A stretch of 64,000 bases of DNA from Sipunculus nudus (Eukaryota > Annelida > Sipuncula > Golfingiida > Sipunculidae). Location of the stretch: positions 64,050,159-64,114,158 of the forward strand of contig CM049313.1 in the NCBI GenBank assembly GCA_026874595.1. The letters are read 5' to 3'. The notes under the pieces are model-generated. The model was not told the DNA's origin. It was given only the letters and a program-made list of their open reading frames with translations, and made no database searches. Position numbers and translations under genes: made by a program. Positions 25,864 through 36,319 of this stretch are shown piece by piece (within the stretch, counting starts at the first letter, position 1; the number at the start of each line of letters is the position of its first letter).

Positions 25864-25975
25864 CCTGTCTTCGGGAAACTTGTATTTTTGTTCACTGGGA
25901 GCTTACGACGGAAGTGTCTCTCTGCGAACACTTCCGGGCACAGGTGGCCGTGCAGCGCCATCTGGTGGAAACCAT
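25864..25975 (-). promoter_or_regulatory. Candidate CpG-containing promoter and first non-coding exon
   Basis: Within about 65 bp there are two ETS-type sites (CGGAAGTG on plus at 25909-25916 and CCCGGAAGT on minus at 25930-25938) and a CTCF-like CCACCAGATGGCGC on minus at 25955-25968. On the minus strand the block ends in GACAGG followed by GTGAAT, a usable splice donor at 25862-25863. ETS sites are typical of TATA-less housekeeping promoters in animals. It is a candidate 5' exon/promoter for MYO9 about 23 kb downstream on the same strand. This is inference without transcript support. Confidence 0.35.
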
Positions 25976-26256
25976 GCCAGCTATGGCTGGAGTGGGCGTG
26001 GGAGAACCGCCACTCGGGACCAACAACAAAACAGTGGTTTCCCGACCAGGCTAGCCACAATGGGAGCATCTTATTCAAGGCGGATAGGCACCTGACACCG
26101 ACTGCATGACCTCTGTTATTAATGTTTGTACAGAACATAGCTTCACATGACGTGGCAAAGCTTAACATTTTTCTTGCATATCTTTTGAGCCGAGGCGCAT
26201 GCACTTATAGGCCTATTCATATATATTTAATAAAACGTAATTTATTTTCACAGCAC

Positions 26257-26438
26257 TAGAAGCGGATCCCGGCCCCCCCCCCCCCCTTTTTTTTCATCCG
26301 AAGCAACCTTTTTTAAGGGTTTCAGACAAAATTTTGCGGCCTGGATCCCCCTTTTCCGGACATGAGGACTTTTTTTAGGTTTTTCATTAGTCGTTCTGGG
26401 TTGGACCCCCCTATTCCTAAATCCTGGATCCGCCCCTG
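26257..26438. mobile_element. GCGGATCC-ended MITE, copy 1 (R8)
   Basis: 182 bp from TAGAAGCGGATCCC to GGATCCGCCCCTG with a 5-bp duplication AGCAC on both sides (26252-26256, 26439-26443). Inside are a run of 14 C, TTTTTTAAGG, TTTTGCGGCCTGGA and GGTTGGACCCCCC. From memory, CAGGGGCGGATCC ends plus 5-bp duplications fit hAT5-like MITEs. Confidence 0.8.
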
Positions 26439-26609
26439 AGCACAGGTGAAATCTGGTCATTGTGAAAATTTGTTTTGTAACCATAATCTTTTTTTAAATT
26501 TGATTTCATTTTAATTAAAACGAGCTCAAACTGAAATGCATTTTGTTATATTTTATAAAGCTCCACAAATTTTACTAATTAATTTTCCCAATAGATCCAA
26601 CCCCCTTTT

Positions 26610-26638
26610 CTTTCTCTCTCTCAATCTCTCTCTCTTTC

Positions 26639-26683
<45 letters not shown>
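26610..26683. repeat. CT microsatellite
   Basis: Nearly pure TC dinucleotide repeat, slightly interrupted before 26643. It accounts for the serine/leucine-rich and arginine/glutamate-rich frames on the two strands here. Confidence 0.95.
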
Positions 26684-26687
<4 letters not shown>

Positions 26688-26696
26688 CACATACAC

Positions 26697-26899
26697 CAGA
26701 AGCGGATCCAGGGGGGGGGGGTCCAGGGGGTCCGGACCCCCCCCCCCTTTTTTCACCCGAAGCAAACTTTTTTAAGGGGTTTTGGACGTAATTTTGCGGC
26801 CTGGACCCTCCCTTTTCCAGACCTTTTTTTAGGAATTTCCTTAGTACTCCTGGGTTGGACCCCCCCCCCCCCTTTTCCTAAATCCTGGATCCGCCCCTG
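26697..26899. mobile_element. GCGGATCC-ended MITE, copy 2 (R8)
   Basis: 203 bp from CAGAAGCGGATCC to GGATCCGCCCCTG with an exact 5-bp duplication TACAC (26692-26696, 26900-26904). It contains runs of 11 G, 11 C and 13 C. Same internal order as copy 1. Confidence 0.85.
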
Positions 26900-27620
26900 T
26901 ACACACACACACACATGCACACCGAACCAGCCAGTCCGAGGACAGACCCGTGCAAGGGTTAAAGGGTTAAGAAACCAAGCTTACTTCTTCATGTCAAGCT
27001 GAGCCTGATTAAAGTTTACAATGAAAATTTTCTATGATCACTATTTCCTTACAATGATGTCGTTTATTTTGGCAATTTTATAGATTTATATTTTATTTCC
27101 GTAGTGTGATAAAAGAAAATCCAAAATACGTATCCATGTAGTTTTATTTTTTAACGAATTTCATATGTTATATTATATTATATATAATACAGTATTATAT
27201 TATACAGTATTGTATTATATATTATACAGTTTTATAAAATATTAGACAGTATCATATTATACTTGTATTAGGCAAAAAGGTATGATTCTCGGGCCTTTTT
27301 TATTTAGAAATCCGTGCGGGCGGGTGATTTTTTTTTTTTTTTTTTTTGTATTTCGATTAAATTGTTATATGATCAAGGAAAGAATGATAATAACATTTTT
27401 TTTTGCTAAACAGGTAAAATTACTACATAACAAAGAAAATCTTATTTAAAAGTATCTTATTTTATCTTCTTCAATGATGAAAATAAAAATAAAAATTGTT
27501 GATGAGGGGGGTTAAAATTGACGCGGACGGTGCCTAAGTCTGAACCATATACGGTTATTTTTTTTTTTTTTTTTTTGCCTTAGTTGTTGAATATGTAAAC
27601 ATGTAGAAGCTGAGTAAAAC
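26900..27620. other. AT-rich DNA with short homopolymers
   Basis: TATATTATA-type low complexity at 27165-27265 and poly-T tracts near 27330 and 27560. No gene is seen. Confidence 0.5.
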
Positions 27621-27767
27621 CAGGGATCGAAATATTTCTAAATTTTCACCTTTCTAACGAAACGGCAATCATTAATAGAGGTTTGCCGTTCCGCTGAAAA
27701 AAATTGCCTTTCCGCTAAGGATGCATTTACCATCTTATCAAACTTTTAGTTACTCTCTGCTCAGTGT

Positions 27768-27909
27768 CAGGGGCGGATCAAGGATTTAGGAAGAGTTGAA
27801 GGGTGTGGGGATTCATGGCCGAAAAATTTTGTTTAAAACTCTTTAAAAAAGGTTGCGGTGGATGAAAAAAAATGGGTGGGGGGGTCCGGACCCCCTTGAT
27901 CCGCTTCTG
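27768..27909. mobile_element. GCGGATCC-ended MITE, copy 3 (R8), reverse orientation
   Basis: Runs from CAGGGGCGGATCA to GATCCGCTTCTG and reads as the reverse complement of copies 1 and 2 with the same internal GGTCCGGACC block. Flanking pentamers AGTGT/AGCAT match at only 3 of 5 positions. Confidence 0.7.
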
Positions 27910-28246
27910 AGCATACACCTGATTCTTCCACTTTATATATGCTCATTTGCATGCAAAAAAAACTGAATGTTTTCAATTATTGAATAGTAACACTGTCACA
28001 TCAGAAACACGATTTGCAGTGAAAAAAAAAACAGGAAAATACATGAGATGAGGGCCTTACTACCAGGAAGCATAAAAATTATACAGACCATTTTTATCAG
28101 AAAATATAAAAAATACACGGTATGGAACAGCACCTGTAAAATATTTCGTTTTTTTTTTGGAAGAATGTTTACTATTTATCAGCTAGCTACTATATAATAT
28201 GGAAACATCAAGGTATTCACCTTTCCAACAAATTGGTCCTAGATGC

Positions 28247-29317
28247 CACTCAAAAAAAAAAGATTGCATGCATGGTTGAATCAATCCAACCAATTTCGTT
28301 GGTCAAAATATGTCCAAACAATTTATTGTTTAGAACAACCAATTTATTTTGGTTGAAATCAAAGAATAGGTAATGGTCAAATCATCCAATATATTGGTCA
28401 GAGCAACCAACACAGCTGATCCTTTAAACCAACAAAATTGGTCAGTTTGACCAAAATAATTTGGTTATTCTCACCCAATGTACTTTGGTTGAGGTCCACA
28501 AAAACAAATTGATTAAATCAGATAATAAATTAGTCACATGAACCAATTGCAGTTGGTCTGACTAGTGGAAACATTTACGTGTGCACTAGCTGCTACTTTC
28601 AGTCCCCTTTTTAATTCAGTTGTTTTTTTTCTCCAGTTTGATGGAAGTCTTCTTATAAGTCATTCTTCATTTTCGGGTTGCTTTTGTATGGGTTTCTGGA
28701 GGGAATCACAAATTCCGCCCGATCTTTGGATCGAGCCTGTGACCGCTCGCATACAAGTCAGACGTTTTGCCCTCAGCCAGTACAGCTTGCATCATTTAAA
28801 ACCGATTTGAAGCACTTTTGTGTCTTATGTTAAAACTGACCAATCGGTTTGGTCAGAACTTAACCAGTCAGTTGGAAAAAAAATAACCAATGTGTTGATA
28901 AAGTCAACCAATTCTTTACTTGACCAAGAAAACTGGTTAAATATATGCAATAAATGGCCGACCAATAAAATTGGTCAAAATGAGTTTGGTTACTACATAA
29001 CCAACAAGTTTGTGGAAATTATCAATGTGTTGGTTAATGCTACTATATAATATCATCTCAACCAACTAAATTGGTCATATATGTGTGCTAAGGTAACCAA
29101 TATTTTGGTTATCAATTGATCAATATATTTTTTAAACCTACACACAGTATTTTTATTCTATTAACCAATAAAAATTGGTCAGAACAACTAACTGGTTTGG
29201 TTAGTACTCTAACAATGCGTTAGTTAAGATAAACAATATCTTGGTTAAAGCAGCCAAATTGGCTAAACCAATTAAATTTGTTACACATTTAAACAATCTG
29301 TTTTTTTTTTCCGAGTG
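28247..29317. mobile_element. TIR element made of about 20 ACCAA/TTGGT hairpins
   Basis: The ends are CACTC followed by A10 on the left and T10 followed by CCGAGTG on the right. ATG occurs just outside each end (28243-28245 and 29318-29320, with one extra C on the left), so a 3-4 bp target duplication is likely. Comparison with the intact R10 copy at 8842-9364 shows that this block is extra DNA. The interior repeats a short dyad, ACCAA then 4-8 bases then TTGGT, about 20 times at roughly 40-bp spacing with unrelated sequence between. CACT ends, short duplications and arrays of short subterminal repeats recall EnSpm/CACTA elements, but the assignment is uncertain. No coding capacity. Confidence 0.75.
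28715..28784 (-). repeat. tRNA-like SINE head inside the hairpin array
   Basis: The minus strand reads TGGCTGAGGGC (A-box-like) and, about 35 bases on, GGCTCGATCC (B-box-like), with CTTGTAT where a Thr-type anticodon loop would be. The arms do not pair as a real tRNA, so this is a tRNA-derived SINE head or pseudo-tRNA. About 250 bp (28565-28815) interrupt the hairpin array here. Confidence 0.5.
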
Positions 29318-29395
29318 ATGAAAACTGCCTCTCCGTGCACAAGTTAGCCTGTCTGAGACAGGCGGAAAGGCGTGATTAGTATTCCTGACAACCCT

Positions 29396-29633
29396 ACTCC
29401 AGTCGTTTCCTTGTGTCGATGCACTCTCTGATTCTGTTGGTCGTTCGTCGGTACTGTACATGTACCTATGACCACTCAGCTCAACCATGCAGTCAGCTCG
29501 CGCCTTGATTCTCCTCCCCTGGACCGGCTTATACATCTTCTGTTCAATCGCTTCGCATGCACGGGCCATTCATAACGATGGTCAGTCAAGTATGTCTGGC
29601 GACACGTAATGTATATAGGGCTTGCTGTATTTT
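29396..29633 (-). other. Short CpG-containing island with a 59-codon open stretch
   Basis: Sequence between two transposons with many more CpGs than its surroundings. On the minus strand an ATG at 29569 opens a charged, protein-like stretch (MARACEAIEQKMYKPVQGRR onward) down to about 29393, where the frame runs into R10. It may be a first exon/promoter of a minus-strand transcript or nothing. No family is recognised. Confidence 0.2.
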
Positions 29634-30084
29634 TATGTCCCCGCCACAAAGTGGCCGGGGCATATAGTTTTACCCATGTCCGTCATTCCGTCATTCCGAA
29701 ATAAAACAGTTGTACGGACTTATTTTCGCAATGCCTGCAGATATTGGCCTGATTTTTTGGTGTGTGGGCAGATAATGACCAGTTACAGATCGGGTTCGCG
29801 TTTCGTCCCAGTTGACTTACTTTTGACCATTTTACGGCTCCTGAACATAGAAAATTTTATTAAAAAGAAATTTTCATGACAAATGCACTTGTCATCCTTT
29901 TTTTCGCAATGCCTGCAGATACGGGCCTGTTTTTGTGTGTTTTGGCAGATAATGACCAGTTACAGATCGAGTTCGCGTTTCGTCCGAGTTCTCCTATTTT
30001 TGGCCGTTTTACGGCTCCTGCACATAGAAAATTTCATGAAAAAATAGAAATTTTCATGACAAATGTACATGTACAGCCATTTTT

Positions 30085-31489
30085 TAGCCCTCAGCCCATA
30101 GACTGCATGATGAGCTTTTGTCGTCACCCAAGCTGTCCTTCCATCGGGCGTCCGTCCGGCGTCCGTCCGTCCGGCGTCCTTTAACATTTACCTAGTGAGC
30201 GGGATATCTCTAATTAAAAGGATCTACCGTTGGAAGTATATTTTTTTGGTGAAGATGTTGTTACGGAACCTAATATAAACAGATCACGTATGCGAGATGA
30301 ACACAAAATTTTGTAATGGAGATACAAAAATCAGATTCTGTAACACTAGGCAGCGTGAAATGTCTAGGGGAATGAATAAAGAAGTCAGTGTTTTCCTGTT
30401 AACAAATAACCATAATTTATTCTTAAAACAACCCTAACATTACAATACACTAAATCAATACAATTTTACAGTAAAACAGCGGTATAACAACAAATCAATA
30501 CAATCACACAGTAAAATACACAAAGTGCACAGTACCTGGATACCTACACCGTCACAACGATAAGTTCTATAAATGTATACTCTCGGAGAATGACAGTCCG
30601 GTGTAAAGCTCTTGAAACAATCTAGAAAGTAAACAAAATCCAGGAGAAAGACTGAAGACAATCTATAATTGCCGCACTCGTGGATAAGGTCCCAGAAACT
30701 GACACACGCTTCTGCGTCCGCTGGAAATCTTCTCTGTTGCTCTCCCTCGGCTCCAAAACACAGCCCCTTTATATACCCCAAGCCGAGAATTTTCCACTTC
30801 TCGAACAGTCTAAAAGATCTTACACAACACAGTAAACACGCGCCACAGGTATCATCTACAAGAACATCGCTGCGCGTGCCTTTACATACCAGGGCCCACA
30901 TATGACTCATGACCAGGCGAGAAAGCCCAAAGCTAGCATGACAACGAGAGTTCAACTAGTACGGATTAAACTGCGAATGTAACAAAAGGCCCGGCGAGTG
31001 TGTCACAACACGAATTACGCACGTGCCACACAACAAAAAGAGCACCTGTAACAATGTATATCGACAAAATCTCGGTCAAGTTTGAAGATAAGTGACCTTG
31101 ACCCATTTTTCTACATTTTAGAGCTGATTATAGAAAAAAAACACTTAGAAGCTTATATCTCAGGAACCATCGGGTGGATTTTCATAAAACTTACTATGAT
31201 TATTGGGACTGATGGTCTGTACCTGCTTTACGAGTTTGGTGGCGCCCCCTACAATTTCGGATTTTTTAAATAAATTTTTAAAGGATTTTTCACCTTTGGT
31301 CTTGTGAGCAGGATATCTCTTAAAGGATCCGCCTTGGGATTTTTTATTTCTTAGGTGAAGATGTATATCGGCAAAATCTTGGTCAAGTTTGAAGAAGGGT
31401 GACCTTGAACTATTTTTCTTTGTTTAGATCTGATTATAGAAAAACACTTATTGGCTGAGGGCTTTTATCAGCTTTTGCTGATATTCTAG
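30085..31489 (+). mobile_element. HINE-like element R2, split by a solo LTR
   Basis: The left end TAGCCCTCAGCC is matched by an inverted GGCTGAGGGCT 46 bp from the right end, followed by a hairpin ATCAGC/GCTGAT and terminal ATTCTAG before T: the Helentron-type layout again. A CGTCCGTCCGGCG tract lies near the left end. Two core units share a TCGGTCAAGTTTGAAG-type phrase, GTGACCTTGA and ATCTGATTATAGAAAAACAC. The first unit includes ATATCTCAGGAACC and GGTGGCGCCCCC. The left unit is interrupted by the LTR at 30259-31053. Confidence 0.75.
30259..31053 (-). mobile_element. Solo LTR of a Gypsy-like LTR retrotransposon (fossil)
   Basis: 795 bp, starting TGTTAC and ending GTAACA, flanked by a 4-bp duplication ATGT (30255-30258, 31054-31057). 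Read on the minus strand it has LTR anatomy: a TATATAAAG box at 30768-30776, then a transcribed part with AATAAA at 30416-30421 and a short tail to the TG/CA boundary. There is no internal region, so the element is a recombined remnant. Good duplications and legible signals suggest moderate to young age. The 166-codon open stretch on the minus strand is LTR sequence, not a host gene. Family placement (Gypsy rather than Copia or BEL) is inferred from size and TG/CA ends only. Confidence 0.75.
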
Positions 31490-31855
31490 TTTCGCAATGC
31501 AATGCAGTTACAGATACTGGCCTATAATTTTTTACTTCTAACAGACCGAGTTCGCGTTTCGTTCCTGTTGACCTATTTTTTTACCATATGACAGATCCTG
31601 AACATAGAAAATTTCATGAAAAATAGAAATTTTTACGATAAATGCACATGTATGGACTTTTTTCCGCAATGCTTGAAGATACTGGCTTGGTTTTTTGGTG
31701 TTTTGCTTGATAATGACCTGTTACAGATTGAATTTGCATTTTATCCTGGTTGACCTACTTTTGACCATATGACAGCTCCTGAACATAAACAAAAAATTAC
31801 AAATATTTCGAATTTGCTCCAGGCGGGGGCATTCGTGTCGTTCCGACACATCTAG

Positions 31856-32329
31856 TTTTCTATGTAAGATAAAACAAATTGATAAAGGTGCCGTCATGAT
31901 ATATATATATTTAAAATAAATACGTACAAATCAGCTTTTTCAAGACGAAGATAATGATTATTGTTATTATTATTATTATTATTATCATTTTATCATTATT
32001 ATTATTTTAAAATTAATTATCTATTTTTTTTCTGTGAAGTTGATTATTTTGCGATGTGGGGTGTGCAATCTCTTCATGCAGATCCATACTTTTATGATGG
32101 GGAGGAAGTATAAATAAAAAGTAATTATTAGTTTAGTCTTTAATGTGGATATGAAAGAAACAAATTATTTTATATATATATAAATAATTTTCTACAAATT
32201 TAAATAAAGATAACTTATAACTTTAAGATCATTGAAAAGGAGTCCATTAGTCTTAAAATGTACGGCTCTAATATGAAAACACAAATAAACAAACACACAT
32301 GCCATGCACGTGTATACATACACAAACAT

Positions 32330-32394
<65 letters not shown>

Positions 32395-33889
32395 TGATTT
32401 GACACATACGTATATTAATAAATATATATCTATTAAAAAGGAATATTGACGGAACCTGTGTTCCTCACCTCTCTGTTAGCCCTCGCTGAAGGTTGTTAAC
32501 AAGGGCATGATGGGAACATTGCACATTTCGGCAAAAACATATTTAGCAGTAATGATATAGGACTCTCCATGGCTAAGATCAAACCCTCTGTTAATAAGAT
32601 AATCTTACAGATAATACGAACTCCTCACGCTGAAAACACCATGCATCCTTTCTTTCTATGGACCGTCAGGATTTTTCTCTATTTCTCCCACGGGTTTCTT
32701 ATATTCTGTTATCAGACTCGGAATAACTGCAGAAAGAAAATAAACGAGGCTTACAGCCGGGCTGTATCGTGCCAAGGTATATCTGCTGAAGCGCCTGGTC
32801 GAAATCGGTGGCGCCTTTTCAGTTGACGCCCCAAGGGTATATATGTGGTCCGTAAATGAGTTGTCAGATCGAGAGATACCGTTAATGCACGCTGATACGC
32901 GAGGTTTGAACGTGATCTTCCGGGAGGATGGAAACTGGTGCCTATAGATATCACAACTGTGCTAGTTTTACTTTAGAAAGGTCACAGTTTTTTAATAGCT
33001 TAAAATAGTCCAGTTTCGTGTGTATGACGACCAGACTCAAGTACCTGAAGAGCGTTTTTGTCGCTAGTTCCATGATTTCTCAATAAGTTATAATAGTGAC
33101 GACAATATTTGTAGACCACTATTATGGATTCGTAATCTCATTTTGTTTTTAAATGTTACGTTTTACATGATAGAGTATACCAAGAGAATATACCAATGAG
33201 TAAGTGAATGGTCACTTAGTGGGTACTATGCGCCAGATGAGGTCCTTTAACATGTCCGCATGTTTATAACTTCAGCTAAGAACGTGTTACAAATTATATC
33301 TCATTTGGTGTTGAGTATTTTGTGAAAGCTAATACAACATTGATTTATACCCATGTAAATATATAAAAGATGTACGTACGTCTTTAAAAAGGGAAACCAG
33401 GGATGGATACAGATTTTTTTTGGGGGGGGGGGGGGGTGTTCAACATCCTGCATGGCACAAAGAAACAAGGGGGGGAGTGGCTGCGGGCATGGGAAACTCA
33501 GAGGGGGATATCGAATGGTGCATGGCTATTATTATTTAAGCGTGAGCCTCTTACATAAGGAAAACTTGGTTTTGAAGGAGACAGGCTCCGTTTTGTTATG
33601 CTGCGTCAATTCTGGAGGATATTGTTTGAGAATTTGAAAGATCTGAATGAACAACAACCCAAACAGCAACTGTCTGGAAGATTCCGTATTACAGAATATC
33701 AGGTCAGGGTCACGCAATTAATTAAAAAAGGAAATATGAATCGAGTACGGAATTACTGCGCAAAATTGAAAGAAAACATTCGTCAAGATTTTTTTCTACA
33801 GACTTGAAATGAGGACTTGCATGCAATTGTCTGTTTTGCAGTCTCTATGTCAATATCTAGCGTGCACGGGATATATCTATACATTATAT
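31856..33889. other. Non-genic DNA with AT microsatellite and G15 run
   Basis: Includes ATT repeats near 31965-32005, the AT microsatellite at 32328-32391 and a T8G15 junction at 33414-33436 after CAGGGATGGATACAG, which is a hAT-style end. Frames of 60-85 codons at 32569-32954 have no recognisable domain. Confidence 0.4.
32328..32391. repeat. AT microsatellite
   Basis: (AT)n with one TAAAT interruption; gives the isoleucine/tyrosine frames on both strands. Confidence 0.95.
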
Positions 33890-35253
33890 TATGTAAACGC
33901 CAAAAAAGTTTTGCGGATGCTATGTTTTTAAACGGGTTCCGCGTTCGTTTCCGGAGAACTCCTCTGTGACCCTTAGACCGATCTTTCCGAAACCCGGAAT
34001 AGTTTTTCGCTCACTTATGTAGCTGTGCCTAACAAAAACTGGTGGCGCCATCTGCAGTCCCTATTGTGCATTATATAAATCTGGTTGTCTTTTTTAAAAC
34101 AGCCTATATATCAGAAGTGGTTCAATGTATTGAGCTGACATTTTTCATTTTCACAGATCTTTCTTCTCTCCAACCCCTAGGTGCCACCTACAATGTTTTT
34201 GCGTGGCGTCCATCCATGCGATTGCCATCGGTTCGACTTGGTGATTGGTTCAACGAATTGGGCTGAAAATATTGCATGTTCACAGTTCTTTGATACCTCC
34301 ATCCCGTATTCAAGACTGGCGGCGCCATCTGCAATCGTTTTTTGCAGCGTCCATCCGTACGTTTGTTTTAGGTGACAATTGATCATATCTCAGGAGTGGT
34401 TCAATCTATTGGTCTGCAATTTGGTATGTACGTCCCTCTTAGAGTGTTTTCTCGTAGACCAGACAGGTGGTGCCATCTATCTGCTGTTTTCATAGTATAA
34501 ATTAATGCCCTTTAATCAGAAGTGATTTGCCCTATTGGCCCTGAAATTGTGCATGTCCATAGATCTTTGATATCTCAATCACATACACAATGCTGGTGGC
34601 GCCATTTGCAATAGTTTTCGCGGGGCGTCCATCCCTGTGTTTGCCTTTGGTGAAAATTGCTCATATCTCAGGAGTGGTTCAATGTATTTGTCTGAAATTC
34701 GGCATGTCCATCCATCTTGAAGACTTTTCTTATAGACCAGACAGGTGGCGCCATCTACCTTCCCGTTTTTGTAGAATACACTTTAATTCAGGAGCGATTT
34801 GCCGTATGGGCTTAAATTGTGCATGCCCATAGATCTTTGATACCTCCACCTTGTATTAAAGACTGGTGGTGCCATCTGCTATTAATTTTGCATGGCGTCC
34901 ATATCTGAGGAGTGGATAGATGTATCAGCCTGAAATGCCGAGCATGCATGTTTATCCGTCTTGGACGGTTTCGTTGTAGACCAGACAGGTGGCGCCACCT
35001 GCTGTTCTTTTTTTAAGAATGCATTGATGCACTTTTTCTCAGTAGAGGATTGGTGTCTAGGCCTGACATCTTGCATGGTGCATCCATCTGTAGATCTGTT
35101 TTGGTGAAAATTGCACAGGTATGAAGGGTTTGATACCACTGATCACTGATACCACAAATTTGGAGTCATGTCATGTCAGAAACAATCCATGCGTTACTTT
35201 ACCTATGCCTGTGTGATATAGCGGATACACATAGTCGACTGCTCGTATTCTAG
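33890..35253 (+). mobile_element. HINE-like element R3, copy 2
   Basis: The left end has the R3 hairpin (CAAAAAAG/TTTTGCGGATGC). The right end is GCGGATACACATAGTCGACTGC, then TCGTATTCTAG. The core has about eight GGTGGCGCCATCTGC-type blocks at roughly 130-150-bp spacing, alternating with ATATCTCAGGAGTGGTTC blocks. More diverged from copy 1 than the copy 1 units are from each other. Confidence 0.7.
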
Positions 35254-35257
35254 ATAT

Positions 35258-36230
35258 TGTATCTGCCAAAACAGAGTTTTGCGGGTACTATGATTTCAGT
35301 TTGACGCCGCCGCCGCATAGGTTTCAGAAAAACCACTGTGCAGAATTTTTTAAAATTCAAAATCATGATCGGGTCACATGTGAACTGCTGCGCCCTCATT
35401 TTTGGTTGACCTCTGACCTTTCCTCTCTGCCCAGCGTCTATTTGTGCGTCTGCTTCCACACATAAACCCACATTTCACGGGAACCGTTTGACCGATCACG
35501 CTAAAAATTTTGCACAAATGTAGCCCTTGGATAGTTTTATAACATAAACTAATATGGTGGCGCAACCTGCAACCATTTTTGCAAAGCGTCCATCTGGTCA
35601 TCTGCCTTGGGATAAAATCATTCATATCTCTGCATTGGTTGGACTTATCCACCTAAAATTTGGCATGTGTATACATCCTGGATATCTATCTTGATTTTAT
35701 GGCCACCTTCATTCACGTTCAGGCTGCAGACATACAGGCTTATATCGCAAGACTGGTTTGACATATGCCTTCGAAATTTTGCATGTGTATATCACATAGC
35801 TCTTAATCATACGCAAAACTGGTGCCGCCACCTGCCACCATTTTTGCACAGCGTCCGTCTGTTTGTCTTCCGTGAGATAAAATCACTCATATCTCGGCAG
35901 TGGTTTGACATATCTGCCTAAAATTTTGCTGGTTTATACATCTTGGATAGCTTGGTGGCGCCACCAGCCACCATTTTGCACAGCGTCCTTCTGTTTGTCT
36001 GCTGTGCGATAAAATCACTCATATACAAGTAGTGGTTTGACTTATCTGCCTAAAATTTTGCATATGTATACAACTTGGATAGTTTTCTGGATGTTGTGGT
36101 AGGTGGCGACTCCTACATACACATTTCGGCTGCAGACATCCATGCTAATATGCAACACACCTCACTCTATTTCTTCTTGCCACTCAATCCATGCCTTACT
36201 TCACCCGTCCGACTCTGATTTCGGTGGACA
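35258..36230 (+). mobile_element. HINE-like element R3, copy 3, 3' end lost
   Basis: Begins TGTATCTGCCAAAACAGAG only 4 bp after copy 2 ends, in the same orientation. Core phrases CACGGGAACCGTTTGACC, GGTGGCGCAACCTGC and GGTGGCGCCACCAGCC follow. The terminal hairpin is absent; it runs out at TCTGATTTCGGTGGACA. Confidence 0.7.
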
Positions 36231-36319
36231 GTATCACTTTTATTTTGTCAGTTCAGTCAAAAGTCAGAACCCACGAGACCGATGCCTCATTGGAGGGAAT
36301 ACGAAAGATAAGTGCCCAC

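Larger units (their letters stand above)
27621..29395. mobile_element. R10 transposon, copy 2, carrying two later insertions
   Basis: It starts CAGGGATCGAAATATTTC and shows the R10 landmarks CACCTTTC, GCCTTTCCGC and TGTCTGAGACAGGCGG in the order seen at 8842-9364. It is interrupted by an R8 MITE (27768-27909) and by the hairpin-array element (28247-29317). The right end near 29395 is eroded. Confidence 0.65.
29634..31855 (+). mobile_element. HINE-like element R1, copy 2, split by R2
   Basis: The left end TATGTCCCCGCCAC opens the same hairpin as copy 1. The right end has GGGGGCAT, a perfect hairpin GTGTCG/CGACAC, then ATCTAG before T. The core has the GCAATGCCTGCAGATA units. The middle is occupied by R2 (30085-31489), after which R1 resumes at TTTCGCAATGC. 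Confidence 0.8.

Noticed and set aside
25860-26204. 114-codon minus-strand frame overlapping 71-90-codon plus-strand frames as a gene
   Set aside because: Overlapping frames on both strands reflect locally higher GC. No domain is seen, and the motif content fits a promoter better than coding sequence.
26536-26775. Leucine/serine-rich and arginine/glutamate-rich frames on both strands
   Set aside because: Direct product of the CT microsatellite and the adjoining MITE.
30455-30955. 166-codon minus-strand frame, the longest after MYO9
   Set aside because: It lies wholly inside the solo LTR, spans its TATA box and transcribed part, and has the composition of LTR sequence, not of a host protein.
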